A stretch of 64,000 nt of DNA from Alcanivorax profundi (GTDB lineage Bacteria; Pseudomonadota; Gammaproteobacteria; Pseudomonadales; Alcanivoracaceae), in assembly GCF_003597125.1 (NCBI RefSeq), contig NZ_QYYA01000001.1, positions 1,089,484-1,153,483 of the forward strand, in the 5' to 3' direction. Each line of letters begins with the position of its first letter. Position 1 is the stretch's first letter. Below are positions 49,372 through 57,315 of the stretch, in pieces. The translations under genes were made by a program, and so were the position numbers. The notes under the pieces are model-generated. The model had not been told where the DNA came from and ran no database searches. It worked only from the letters and a program-made list of their open reading frames with translations.

Positions 49372-49980
49372 ATGCGTTCCCTGCTATCTGTGCTGCTGCC
49401 CGCCGTTCTGCTCAGTGGTTGCGCCAGCACCACCGACGTAGCCACCCGCTACACCAGCGACAAAACCTACGCCGCTACCGATACCCTCCTGCTGGTGGCC
49501 CGCACCCCGGAAGGCAACATCCGTGAAACCTGGGAACTCACCTGCAAGGAAATATTTTCCGGCAATTCGTTGACCATTTTGCTCAGCCATCAGGAAATCC
49601 CGTTATGGTACGAAGGCGGAAAAGACCGCATCCTTGACTGGGCGCAAAAGCAGGGAGTGGACAGAGTTCTCATGGTGGAACTGACCCACCTGCTGATTGA
49701 CGCTGCGCAGCCCCCACAGCCCGGTAACCAGCTCAACCCCATGGATGTGAACAACAACAACATCCAGCCCACCTGGCAGGTAGGCATTGGTGGCAAGCTG
49801 GAAAAAGAAGAGATACCGGATGCACTGCGGCAGCACGGAGCCGAGCTGATCTCCGGGCAAGGCAAGCCGATCTGGACCGGTATCGCCACCACCCACGAGG
49901 CCAGCAACACCGTTGCCATTGCCAAAAGCCAGTGTCAGGCGCTGCGCAAAACGCTGAGGGAACAACAACTGATTCCCTGA
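49372..49980 (+). CDS. Predicted lipoprotein of unknown function
   Basis: A 202-residue protein with a clear lipobox (LLSGCASTT, Cys about 17). The ATG at 49372 follows GGAGAG. The domain includes TLLLVARTPEGNIRETWELT, ILDWAQKQGVDRVLMVELTH and QPTWQVGIGGKLEKEEIPDA. No family assigned. It is 29 bp ahead of the CoA-transferase gene, but functional linkage is unclear. Confidence 0.7.
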   Translation: MRSLLSVLLPAVLLSGCASTTDVATRYTSDKTYAATDTLLLVARTPEGNIRETWELTCKEIFSGNSLTILLSHQEIPLWYEGGKDRILDWAQKQGVDRVLMVELTHLLIDAAQPPQPGNQLNPMDVNNNNIQPTWQVGIGGKLEKEEIPDALRQHGAELISGQGKPIWTGIATTHEASNTVAIAKSQCQALRKTLREQQLIP

Positions 49981-50009
49981 TCCTGATTCCTGACAAATGG
50001 ATACCCCCT

Positions 50010-51152
50010 ATGACAGGCCCTCTACACGGACTGACCTTTATCGAACTGGCGGGCATTGGCCCCGGCCCCTTCTGCGGCATGATGCTGGCCGACATGGGCG
50101 CCACCGTCATCCGCGTTGACCGCCCCGGCGGCAACCCGCACTCGGCCATCGGCCATACCGTGCTGTTCCGCAACCGCCAGAACCTGGCACTGGACCTGAA
50201 AAGCCCGGAAGGCATCGAAACGGTACTCACACTCTGCGAAACCGCAGACGGCATTTTCGAGGGCTTCCGCCCCGGCGTCACCGAGCGTCTGGGCATTGGC
50301 CCGGAACAGTGTATGGCCCGCAACCCGAAACTGGTCTACGGACGCATGACCGGCTGGGGCCAGACTGGCCCGCTGGCCCAGGCCGCGGGTCACGACATGA
50401 ACTACATTTCCCTCTCCGGCGCCCTGCACGCCATGGGGCGCTCCGGTGAAAAACCGGCGATCCCCCTTAACCTGGTGGGCGACTTCGGTGGCGGCGGCAT
50501 GATGCTGGCGTTCGGCCTGGTGTGTGCCGCTCTGGAGGCCCAACGCTCCGGCGAAGGCCAGGTGGTAGATACCTCCATGGTCGAAGGCTCGGCCGCGCTC
50601 ATGGCCATGTTCTACGGGCTCAAATCCCAGGGACTGTTTACCGACCAGCGCGGCACCCACATGCTGGACTCCGGCGCCCACTTCTACGAAGTGTACGAAA
50701 CCGCCGACGGAAAATACGTCTCTATCGGCAGCATCGAGCCCCAGTTCTACGCTGAACTGTGTCGCATCGCCGAGCTGCCGGCAGACGATTTCGGCCACCA
50801 GATGAACCCGCCCAAGTGGCCGGAAATGAAACAAAAGCTGGCGGACGTCATCAAACAGAAAAGCCGTGATGAGTGGTGTGAGCTCATGGAAGGCACCGAT
50901 GTGTGCTTTGCGCCGGTATTGAGCATTGAAGAAGCGCCTTCGCATCCTCATAACGTAGCCAGAGGCTCGTTCGTCACTGTGAACGGCAGCGTACAACCCG
51001 CCCCGACACCGCGCTTTTCCCGCAGTGCCAGTGGCGAGGTGAAACCTGCCAACACCGCCGGTGCCGACAGCACTACCGTGCTGCGCAACGCCGGCTTCAG
51101 CGACGACGCCATCGACAAACTGATCGCCAGTGGTGCGGTAAAACAGGACTGA
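50010..51152 (+). CDS. CaiB/BaiF family CoA transferase, alpha-methylacyl-CoA racemase-like
   Basis: A 380-residue class III CoA-transferase. ELAGIGPGPFCGMMLADMGA (11-30) and RNRQNLALDLKSPEG are family signatures. The putative racemase catalytic set is visible: His in AQAAGHDMNYISL, Asp in NLVGDFGGGGMML and Glu in YVSIGSIEPQFYAEL. It therefore probably racemises 2-methylacyl-CoA during branched-chain lipid beta-oxidation, rather than transferring CoA. Confidence 0.85.
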   Translation: MTGPLHGLTFIELAGIGPGPFCGMMLADMGATVIRVDRPGGNPHSAIGHTVLFRNRQNLALDLKSPEGIETVLTLCETADGIFEGFRPGVTERLGIGPEQCMARNPKLVYGRMTGWGQTGPLAQAAGHDMNYISLSGALHAMGRSGEKPAIPLNLVGDFGGGGMMLAFGLVCAALEAQRSGEGQVVDTSMVEGSAALMAMFYGLKSQGLFTDQRGTHMLDSGAHFYEVYETADGKYVSIGSIEPQFYAELCRIAELPADDFGHQMNPPKWPEMKQKLADVIKQKSRDEWCELMEGTDVCFAPVLSIEEAPSHPHNVARGSFVTVNGSVQPAPTPRFSRSASGEVKPANTAGADSTTVLRNAGFSDDAIDKLIASGAVKQD

Positions 51153-51232
51153 CCGTCCTGCGCTCCACCGGCTCTCCTCAGTCCGCCCCGATCCGCCGGG
51201 GCGGCTCTCAGGAGCCCATGGAGGACACAGGC

Positions 51233-51859
51233 ATGCGCAACCCGGTTATCCCCGGCACCACCCTCGCGATCCACCCCGAACGCTTCCCCGATGCTGCCAT
51301 CGACCTGCCCGCCAACGGCCGCCAGAAAGCCGTTCTCGGCGGTGGCTGTTTCTGGTGTGTAGAGGCGGTCTACCTGAACCTTGAAGGTGTCCACACCGTG
51401 GTGTCCGGCTACGCCGGTGGTGACCCCGACAAAGCCAACTATGAGGCGGTGTGCAGCGGCACCTCCGGCCATGCAGAAGTGGTGGAAATCGACTACGACA
51501 GCACGGTCATCTCCTATGGAGAATTGCTGAAGGTGTTCTTCTCGGTGGCGCACGATCCCACCCAGAAAGACCGCCAGGGCAACGATCGTGGCCCCCAGTA
51601 CCGTTCCTCGATTTTCACTGCCAATGACGAAGAAAAACGGGTGGCCGAAGCCTATATCCAGCAGCTGGACAACGCCGGGGCTTTCACCGCCCCCATCGTC
51701 ACCACACTGGAACCCCTTGACGCATTTTTCCCGGGCGAGGCCTACCATCAGAACTTCGCCCGCCGTAACCCGCAACAGGGTTATATCCGTGCGGTAGCTC
51801 AACCCAAAGTGGAAAAACTGATCCAGTCCTTCCCCGACAAACTGAAAGGAGATGCCTGA
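51233..51859 (+). CDS. msrA: Peptide methionine sulfoxide reductase A
   Basis: Reduces the S-epimer of methionine sulfoxide. 208 residues from the ATG at 51233, which has GGAGG 8 nt upstream (an upstream ATG at 51218 is less favoured). The catalytic Cys is in [19 protein letters not shown] (about residue 40). [20 protein letters not shown] and [19 protein letters not shown] are family signatures. It overlaps msrB by 1 nt. Confidence 0.96.
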   Translation: MRNPVIPGTTLAIHPERFPDAAIDLPANGRQKAVLGGGCFWCVEAVYLNLEGVHTVVSGYAGGDPDKANYEAVCSGTSGHAEVVEIDYDSTVISYGELLKVFFSVAHDPTQKDRQGNDRGPQYRSSIFTANDEEKRVAEAYIQQLDNAGAFTAPIVTTLEPLDAFFPGEAYHQNFARRNPQQGYIRAVAQPKVEKLIQSFPDKLKGDA

Positions 51860-52278
51860 TGGCCACGTCTTCCAGCGGCTATGACCTGACCCCGCTGAGC
51901 GATGCCGAAAAGCAGCAAAACGCCGCCAACCTGACCGACGAAGAGCGCCGTATCCTGCTCAATCAGGGAACCGAGCCACCGTTCTGTGGGGGCCTGCTCG
52001 ATAACAAGGAAGACGGGGTCTACCACTGCAAACTGTGTGACCTGCCGCTGTTCAGTTCGGCCAGCAAATTCGAATCCGGGACCGGCTGGCCCAGTTTTTA
52101 TGCGCCTTTTGACAACGAGCATATTCGTGAACTGCGCGATACCAGCCACGGCATGATCCGCGTGGAAATCCGTTGCGCCCGGTGCGACGGCCACCTGGGC
52201 CATGTGTTCCCCGATGGTCCTCCACCCACAGGCCAGCGTTACTGCCTGAACTCTGCCTCGATGACGTTCAAGGCATAA
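51859..52278 (+). CDS. msrB: Peptide methionine sulfoxide reductase B
   Basis: Reduces the R-epimer. 139 residues. Zinc-binding Cys pairs are [11 protein letters not shown] and [12 protein letters not shown], and the catalytic Cys is in RYCLNSASM. The start overlaps the msrA stop (TGATG), indicating coupled synthesis of both epimer-specific enzymes. Confidence 0.96.
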   Translation: MATSSSGYDLTPLSDAEKQQNAANLTDEERRILLNQGTEPPFCGGLLDNKEDGVYHCKLCDLPLFSSASKFESGTGWPSFYAPFDNEHIRELRDTSHGMIRVEIRCARCDGHLGHVFPDGPPPTGQRYCLNSASMTFKA

Positions 52279-52497
52279 CCCACCCCGCTTTCCGCAGGGG
52301 CCTCCCCCATGGCCCCTGTCATCTGGCCTCCCATCCGGCACCACAGCCGCCCTGACTAGACCGCAGAGCACAGCGTCCGAATCTGTCATTGCCTCCTGTT
52401 ACACTCTGTATACCATCGGATTCAGACCCCCAAGTCATTCCAAAGGCCCGCGGCTCCACCCGCTGGCCCCGATATCGGCAAGATCACAGGAGGCATC

Positions 52498-54009
52498 ATG
52501 AACGCCGCGACCCCTGCCCCGACCCGCGAAGAATCCGCCCAGGACCGCTGGGACCGTATCCCCGTCATCAAGACCGGTGACGACTATCTGGCCAGCCTGC
52601 GTAACCGTGGCACCCGCCTGTTCCTTTTTGGCGAACTGATCGACGAACCCGCCGATCACCCCATTATCAAGCCGAGCATCAATGCCCTGCGCGCCAGCTA
52701 TGACCTGGCCATCGAGGATCCCGAGCTGGCTACGGCCTGGTCACCGCTGATCGAGCAGCAGGTCAACCGGTTTCTGCACATCGTGGAATCGCCCTCGGAC
52801 CTGGTGAAAAAGAACAAGATGCAGCGTCGCATGGGCCAGATTACCGGCACCTGCTTCCAGCGTTGCACAGGCCTGGACACCATCAGTGTGCTGCACTCGG
52901 TCACTTACGAAATCGACGAGAAACACGGCACCCAGTACCACCAGCGTTACCTGGAATTTCTCAAGGAAGCGCAGCGCAAGAACATCCTGATTGCCGCCGG
53001 CATGACCGACCCCAAAGGGGACCGCAGCAAGCGCCCCGCAGAACAGGCCGACCCGGACATGTTCATGCGGGTGACCCGACGCACCGACAAGGGCATCTAC
53101 GTCAAAGGCGTAAAAGCCCACATGACCGGTGGCTGGAACCAGCACTGGATCTGTGTACTGCCCACCATGAACCTGACTGAAGGCGACAAGGATTACGCCG
53201 TGGTCGGGATGATCCCCGGCGACGCTGAAGGCATCACCTATATCTACGGCCGTCAGAGCTGCGACACCCGCGCCCTGGAAGGCGGCGATATCGACCAGGG
53301 CAACGCCCAGTACGGCGGCCAGGAAGTGCTGGTCTACTTTGATGACGTTTTCATCCCCAACGAGCACGTATTCATGGATGGCGAATACGAATTCGCCCAG
53401 GAGCTGGTCACCCGCTTTACCGCCTACCACCGCGCCAGCTACGTGTGCAAAACCGGCTTGGGCGACGTCATGGTGGGCGCGGCTGCCTCCATCGTCGAAT
53501 ACAACGGCCTGGAAAAAGTCAGCCACATTCGCGACAAACTGGTGGAGATGACTCACCTCAACGAGACCATCTACTCCTCCGGTATTGCCAGCTCCCACGA
53601 AGCGAAAAAGATGCCCAGCGGCATCTACATGAACGACACCATGCTGGCGAATGTGTGCAAGCACAACGTGACCCGCTTCCCCTACGAAATCTCCCGTCTG
53701 GCCCAGGATCTTGCCGGCGGCATCATGGTCACCATGCCCAGCGAACAGGATCTGGACAATGAAGAAGCCGGCGACATCATCCGTCGCTTCCTCAAAGGCC
53801 GTGACGACATCCCCACCGAAGATCGCATGCGTATCCTGCGACTCATCGAGAACATGACACTGGGCCGCAATGCGGTGGGTTATCTCACCGAGTCCATGCA
53901 TGGGGCCGGCAGCCCGCAGGCCCAGCGCATTCAGATTTTGCGTGGCATGGAGGTGGAGAAGAAGAAGTGGCACGCCCGCAAACTGGCTGGCATCAAACAG
54001 GAAGCGTGA
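52498..54009 (+). CDS. 4-hydroxybutyryl-CoA dehydratase-like flavoprotein (AbfD type)
   Basis: A 503-residue member of the HpaB/AbfD family. It resembles 4-hydroxybutyryl-CoA dehydratase/vinylacetyl-CoA isomerase rather than a hydroxyphenylacetate hydroxylase, because the [4Fe-4S] ligand set is plausible: CxxxC in TGTCFQRCTGLDTIS (C119, C123), then His and Cys in RFTAYHRASYVCKTGLGD (H311, C317). AbfD is radical-based and oxygen-sensitive, with FAD and a 4Fe-4S centre. Flanking genes give no pathway. The start is an ATG preceded by AGGAGGC. Confidence 0.72.
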   Translation: MNAATPAPTREESAQDRWDRIPVIKTGDDYLASLRNRGTRLFLFGELIDEPADHPIIKPSINALRASYDLAIEDPELATAWSPLIEQQVNRFLHIVESPSDLVKKNKMQRRMGQITGTCFQRCTGLDTISVLHSVTYEIDEKHGTQYHQRYLEFLKEAQRKNILIAAGMTDPKGDRSKRPAEQADPDMFMRVTRRTDKGIYVKGVKAHMTGGWNQHWICVLPTMNLTEGDKDYAVVGMIPGDAEGITYIYGRQSCDTRALEGGDIDQGNAQYGGQEVLVYFDDVFIPNEHVFMDGEYEFAQELVTRFTAYHRASYVCKTGLGDVMVGAAASIVEYNGLEKVSHIRDKLVEMTHLNETIYSSGIASSHEAKKMPSGIYMNDTMLANVCKHNVTRFPYEISRLAQDLAGGIMVTMPSEQDLDNEEAGDIIRRFLKGRDDIPTEDRMRILRLIENMTLGRNAVGYLTESMHGAGSPQAQRIQILRGMEVEKKKWHARKLAGIKQEA

Positions 54010-54069
54010 TTCCTGCTTGCCTGCACGGGGCGTCCTGCTAGAATGGCGCGCGCCCCGTAAGCCGGGCAT

Positions 54070-54145
<76 letters not shown>

Positions 54146-54155
54146 TTAAGAACAC

Positions 54156-54189
54156 AAAAAGCCGCGCCCTCCCGGGCGCGGCTTTTTTT
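54156..54189 (+). terminator. Terminator of tRNA-Thr
   Basis: GCCGCGCCC/GGGCGCGGC stem followed by seven T, 11 bp after the tRNA. Confidence 0.92.
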
Positions 54190-54280
54190 GTACCGCAAAA
54201 CCATCAAGGCAGTCCGTAGGAACGTCACTCTCGGCGCGATACCGATCCAGGGTAAAACCCGTTTCCCCCAGACAACACAA

Positions 54281-55348
54281 TCATTTGCCGCCGAAGGCTT
54301 TCTGCCAACCGACAGTGAAGGTGTAATCCGTTTCCATCTGAATGCCGTGCAGGGATTCCTGTACCGGCGCCTTGTATTCCATTGCCAGGCGATGCCCTTT
54401 CAGTGCGCCATTCTTGCCCAGCAGGTTCAGGCCAACACCGATATCCAGACGCTGGCCTCCCTTGGCTTCCGGGTCTGCAGCGGGGTTCATCATCGGGGAA
54501 ATGGTCAGATCTTCCGCTTCACCATGGATATCCGACCACCAGCTCTTGTAGGCCGCCACGGATACCGACGCCCAGGGCGCGAGCGGTTTGGCTGCCCAGG
54601 CGGTAAGGAACTTTCGAGACCCCAGTTTGTAGCCCTGATCGTTCTCATCCAGTGCAATTCTGGCGCTGGCCTGGGCGCCCCAGCTCCAGCTGGCGTATTG
54701 CTTGTTCAGGGTAATTCCCGGACGAGCCTCGTAACTGCCAGAGCCCAACTGCATGGGATATGGCAGCTGCAATTCCTGCCCTGCCATGGGGATGTAGTCC
54801 TCTTCCTCGATAGACCCTGTCGGCAGGCCCAGCACCAGATTCAGGTGTAAACGGTAGCCACCTTGATCATAGAACTTGTACAACCCGCCCACGCTGACAT
54901 CACCAATACCGGACGTTTCCGTATCGAACTCGTCTTCCATGGTGTTCATCATCATGGTCATACGGGTTTTGGTCGTCATTTCGTTGGTGCTGTAAGGCAA
55001 CATGGCCAGCAGGGTCAGGTTGTCCGTGGGCGCATACATGGCGCCGACCATGTGCATTTCCATGGTCATATCGTAAGGCAGGGCTTTCATGTTCATTGGG
55101 CCCATGCCGGGGATCTCGTCGAACGCCTCATTGGTGCTCAGCGAGTCACTGCCAGACTTGGCTCCGCTCATGCCCATACCCATGTAGCGGTAGGACAACA
55201 TCCATTCCCCCTTGGCATGGGTATGGTCGCCCATGACGGAAATGGGGGCATGGCTATCCGCACGGCCACCGTCGTAATGGCCCCAGGCCAGACCAGAAGT
55301 AGCAAGAATGGCGGCTGCCAGCGTGCAGCGAGTGAAGGTCGTCGACAT
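54281..55348 (-). CDS. Met-rich outer-membrane beta-barrel protein
   Basis: A 355-residue protein with signal peptide (MSTTFTRCTLAAAILATSGL, cleavage near 22). The body is a predicted beta-barrel (alternating aromatic/Gly strands, C-terminal TFTVGWQKAFGGK with terminal Lys, not a classical Phe). The N-terminal half is exceptionally Met-rich (MGMGMSGAK, MTMEMHM, MTMMMNTM) and contains HTHAKGEW, which could bind a soft metal, although this is inference. Relatives of this kind occur in phenol meta-pathway-like transporter families. GGGGAAT precedes the ATG at 55348. Exact function unknown. Confidence 0.7.
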   Translation of the reverse strand: MSTTFTRCTLAAAILATSGLAWGHYDGGRADSHAPISVMGDHTHAKGEWMLSYRYMGMGMSGAKSGSDSLSTNEAFDEIPGMGPMNMKALPYDMTMEMHMVGAMYAPTDNLTLLAMLPYSTNEMTTKTRMTMMMNTMEDEFDTETSGIGDVSVGGLYKFYDQGGYRLHLNLVLGLPTGSIEEEDYIPMAGQELQLPYPMQLGSGSYEARPGITLNKQYASWSWGAQASARIALDENDQGYKLGSRKFLTAWAAKPLAPWASVSVAAYKSWWSDIHGEAEDLTISPMMNPAADPEAKGGQRLDIGVGLNLLGKNGALKGHRLAMEYKAPVQESLHGIQMETDYTFTVGWQKAFGGK

Positions 55349-55426
55349 GCGTATTCCCCGTTGAGTGACAAACGGGCCACAGGGTAGCGCCCGGCGCCAC
55401 AAAACCAATGTGGCAAATTGTCGCAG

Positions 55427-56449
55427 TCAGCCCTTCAGCTGGCGTCGATACTGGCCTGGCGCGCAGCCCTGCCACCGCTTGAAGGCATGATAGAAGTTGG
55501 CGGTATCCGCAAACCCCAACTGCTGGGCCAACTCCGGCAGGTTGCATTCCGGAGCGGCCAGAGCCTGGCGGGCAAAGTCGAGCCGAACCTGATCCCGCAA
55601 TTGCACAAAGCGGGCGCCCTCTTCCAGCAAGCGGCGCTGCAGGGTACGCGGGGTCATGGCCAATGCCGCCGCCACGGCCTCGATGTGCAGGTCTCCCCCG
55701 TTCAGCTGGGTACGCAACTGGGTCAGCACCTGGCCGGTGATCCCGCCCGCTCGGCTGAGGCCGGTCAGCCGTTGGTCCGCCGAGCGCCGCAAGCGCTCAT
55801 GGTATTTGGGGTAGGCTCTCGGCAGAGGCTCGGCCAATAGCATGGCGGAAAACTGAATCGCGTTACGCGGGGCAGCAAAGTGCAACGGGCACTGGAAGAA
55901 CGCATGGTAACCCTGCCGCTGGGCCACCACCGGCGTGGCATGCTGAAAGTGAACTTCGTCGAGCCGGAACTGCCCGGCCATCAAGGAACGGCCAATGGCC
56001 ACCATGGTCGCCACAACCAGATCGTTGTGTTCGCGGGTAGCCGTGAATCGCAGCGTTGGCTCACGGCTGACCACCGACAGGCGCACCGACTTGCCCACCA
56101 GCTCCATACCGAATTCGAGATAAGGCACGATCAGGTCCTTGTAGCGAAACAGCATGCCCAGTCCCTGCTCCAGTGTGGCCGCTGTGGCCATCAGGGTACC
56201 CAGCAAATCCAGGTTGCCGTAGTGGTTATCTGCGCCCACATGCAGGCCAAACAGGGGATCCTCGCTTTCGGTAAAGGCGGTGAAGAGCAGTTCGTCCAGC
56301 TGTTGCAGACTGATGTAGCAATCACTGCGACCCACAATCTCCGCATCAATCCCGATGCGCTCAAACAGGGCCTGGATGTCCAGCTGGCTGCGCAAGGACA
56401 CTTCCAGCAAACCCGGCAGAATGGAGGCCGGAAGCAATGTTGTTGTCAT
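55427..56449 (-). CDS. AraC-family transcriptional regulator
   Basis: A 340-residue regulator with an N-terminal arabinose-binding-like domain (PF12625 type, residues about 15-190) and a C-terminal double helix-turn-helix (about 225-335; LHIEAVAAALAMTPRTLQRR and LPELAQQLGFADTANFYHAF). This arrangement is typical of OruR/QuiP-like regulators sensing small molecules or lipids. The ATG at 56449 has GAGGT at suitable spacing; the earlier ATG at 56455 lies too close to it. Targets unknown. Confidence 0.88.
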   Translation of the reverse strand: MTTTLLPASILPGLLEVSLRSQLDIQALFERIGIDAEIVGRSDCYISLQQLDELLFTAFTESEDPLFGLHVGADNHYGNLDLLGTLMATAATLEQGLGMLFRYKDLIVPYLEFGMELVGKSVRLSVVSREPTLRFTATREHNDLVVATMVAIGRSLMAGQFRLDEVHFQHATPVVAQRQGYHAFFQCPLHFAAPRNAIQFSAMLLAEPLPRAYPKYHERLRRSADQRLTGLSRAGGITGQVLTQLRTQLNGGDLHIEAVAAALAMTPRTLQRRLLEEGARFVQLRDQVRLDFARQALAAPECNLPELAQQLGFADTANFYHAFKRWQGCAPGQYRRQLKG

Positions 56450-56477
56450 GGCCATACCTCGTTATCCCCTGACGCCG

Positions 56478-56751
56478 GGGAGCCTCTGAATAACGCCTTG
56501 CATGCTCAGCGTGACCTGGAGCGTGCAGCTGTTGCGTCTTGTCTCGACGGTAAGGGTGGTTCCCTTGCCTAGAGGCAAGGCGCAGCAGATGTGCGCTCCA
56601 GGCCGCGCCCTTCGGGTCTTCCAGGCTGGTCCCGCACTCGTTGCGGCACTTCCTTCGAAGGTGAAGAGCAGATGGATAGACATATCTCGATCCCATTTAG
56701 GGGACACCCTCAAAAAAGACTGAGCACGCAGGGCGTTATTCAGAGGCTCCC
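56478..56751. mobile_element. MITE-like element with 32-bp terminal inverted repeats
   Basis: The ends 56478-56509 and 56720-56751 are inverted repeats matching at 30 of 32 positions, beginning GGGAGCCTCTGAATAACGCC. Total length 274 bp with no credible gene inside, a second internal dyad (CTGGAGCG... / ...CGCTCCAG) and a CCTTGCCTAGAGGCAAGG hairpin. No target-site duplication is evident. Located between the AraC gene and the SRPBCC gene. Confidence 0.6.
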
Positions 56752-56860
56752 TAACCCCGCCAACAAGGTCAACGCTGCTGTCACAATTGGCCTGTTATGC
56801 CGGTGGCAGCCCCGGTAAGCTAGTGGGCTTTGGAACCCCGGCCCACTACAGGGATGCATC

Positions 56861-57295
56861 ATGCTGAAACGTTATCTTGTCGATGAAGTCACCGACACCG
56901 GCGCACCACGCAAACAAGCCTTCAAACTGTTTGCCGAGGCCAGTAACTGGCAGAACTGGTGCTCTGTGGTCCGCCACGCCCGCCTGCTCAACGGCGACTG
57001 GCGACGCGGCGCCTTCCTGTTGTTCGTGGTAGATCTGCCCGGCCTGCCGCCTGCTCCGGTGGTCGTGAAGGTGTACGAATACAAGGAAAACGAGCGCATC
57101 ACCTGGGGCCTGGACACACCGGTGGGCCGCATCCTGCACCGGTTCACCTTCCTCGATGATGACAACGGAAACTGCCGGGTGCATCAGGAAGAATGGACCG
57201 AAGGCCTGTTGACCCCACTGGTAGGCTGGCCTGCCGGCAAGGTCATTCACCGCTTCGACACACGCTTCGCCGCAGAATACGCGGCTATGTTCTGA
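56861..57295 (+). CDS. SRPBCC-domain protein
   Basis: A 144-residue protein of the START/Bet v1-like fold (KQAFKLFAEASNWQNWCSVV, FLLFVVDLPGLPPAPVVVKV, HRFTFLDDDNGNCRVHQEEW). Such proteins bind hydrophobic ligands. Short, no signal. It stands 20 bp before the MMPL transporter gene and may be cotranscribed, which suggests a lipid-handling link (inference). Confidence 0.78.
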   Translation: MLKRYLVDEVTDTGAPRKQAFKLFAEASNWQNWCSVVRHARLLNGDWRRGAFLLFVVDLPGLPPAPVVVKVYEYKENERITWGLDTPVGRILHRFTFLDDDNGNCRVHQEEWTEGLLTPLVGWPAGKVIHRFDTRFAAEYAAMF

Positions 57296-57315
57296 TTGGC
57301 TGACCGGATACTTCC

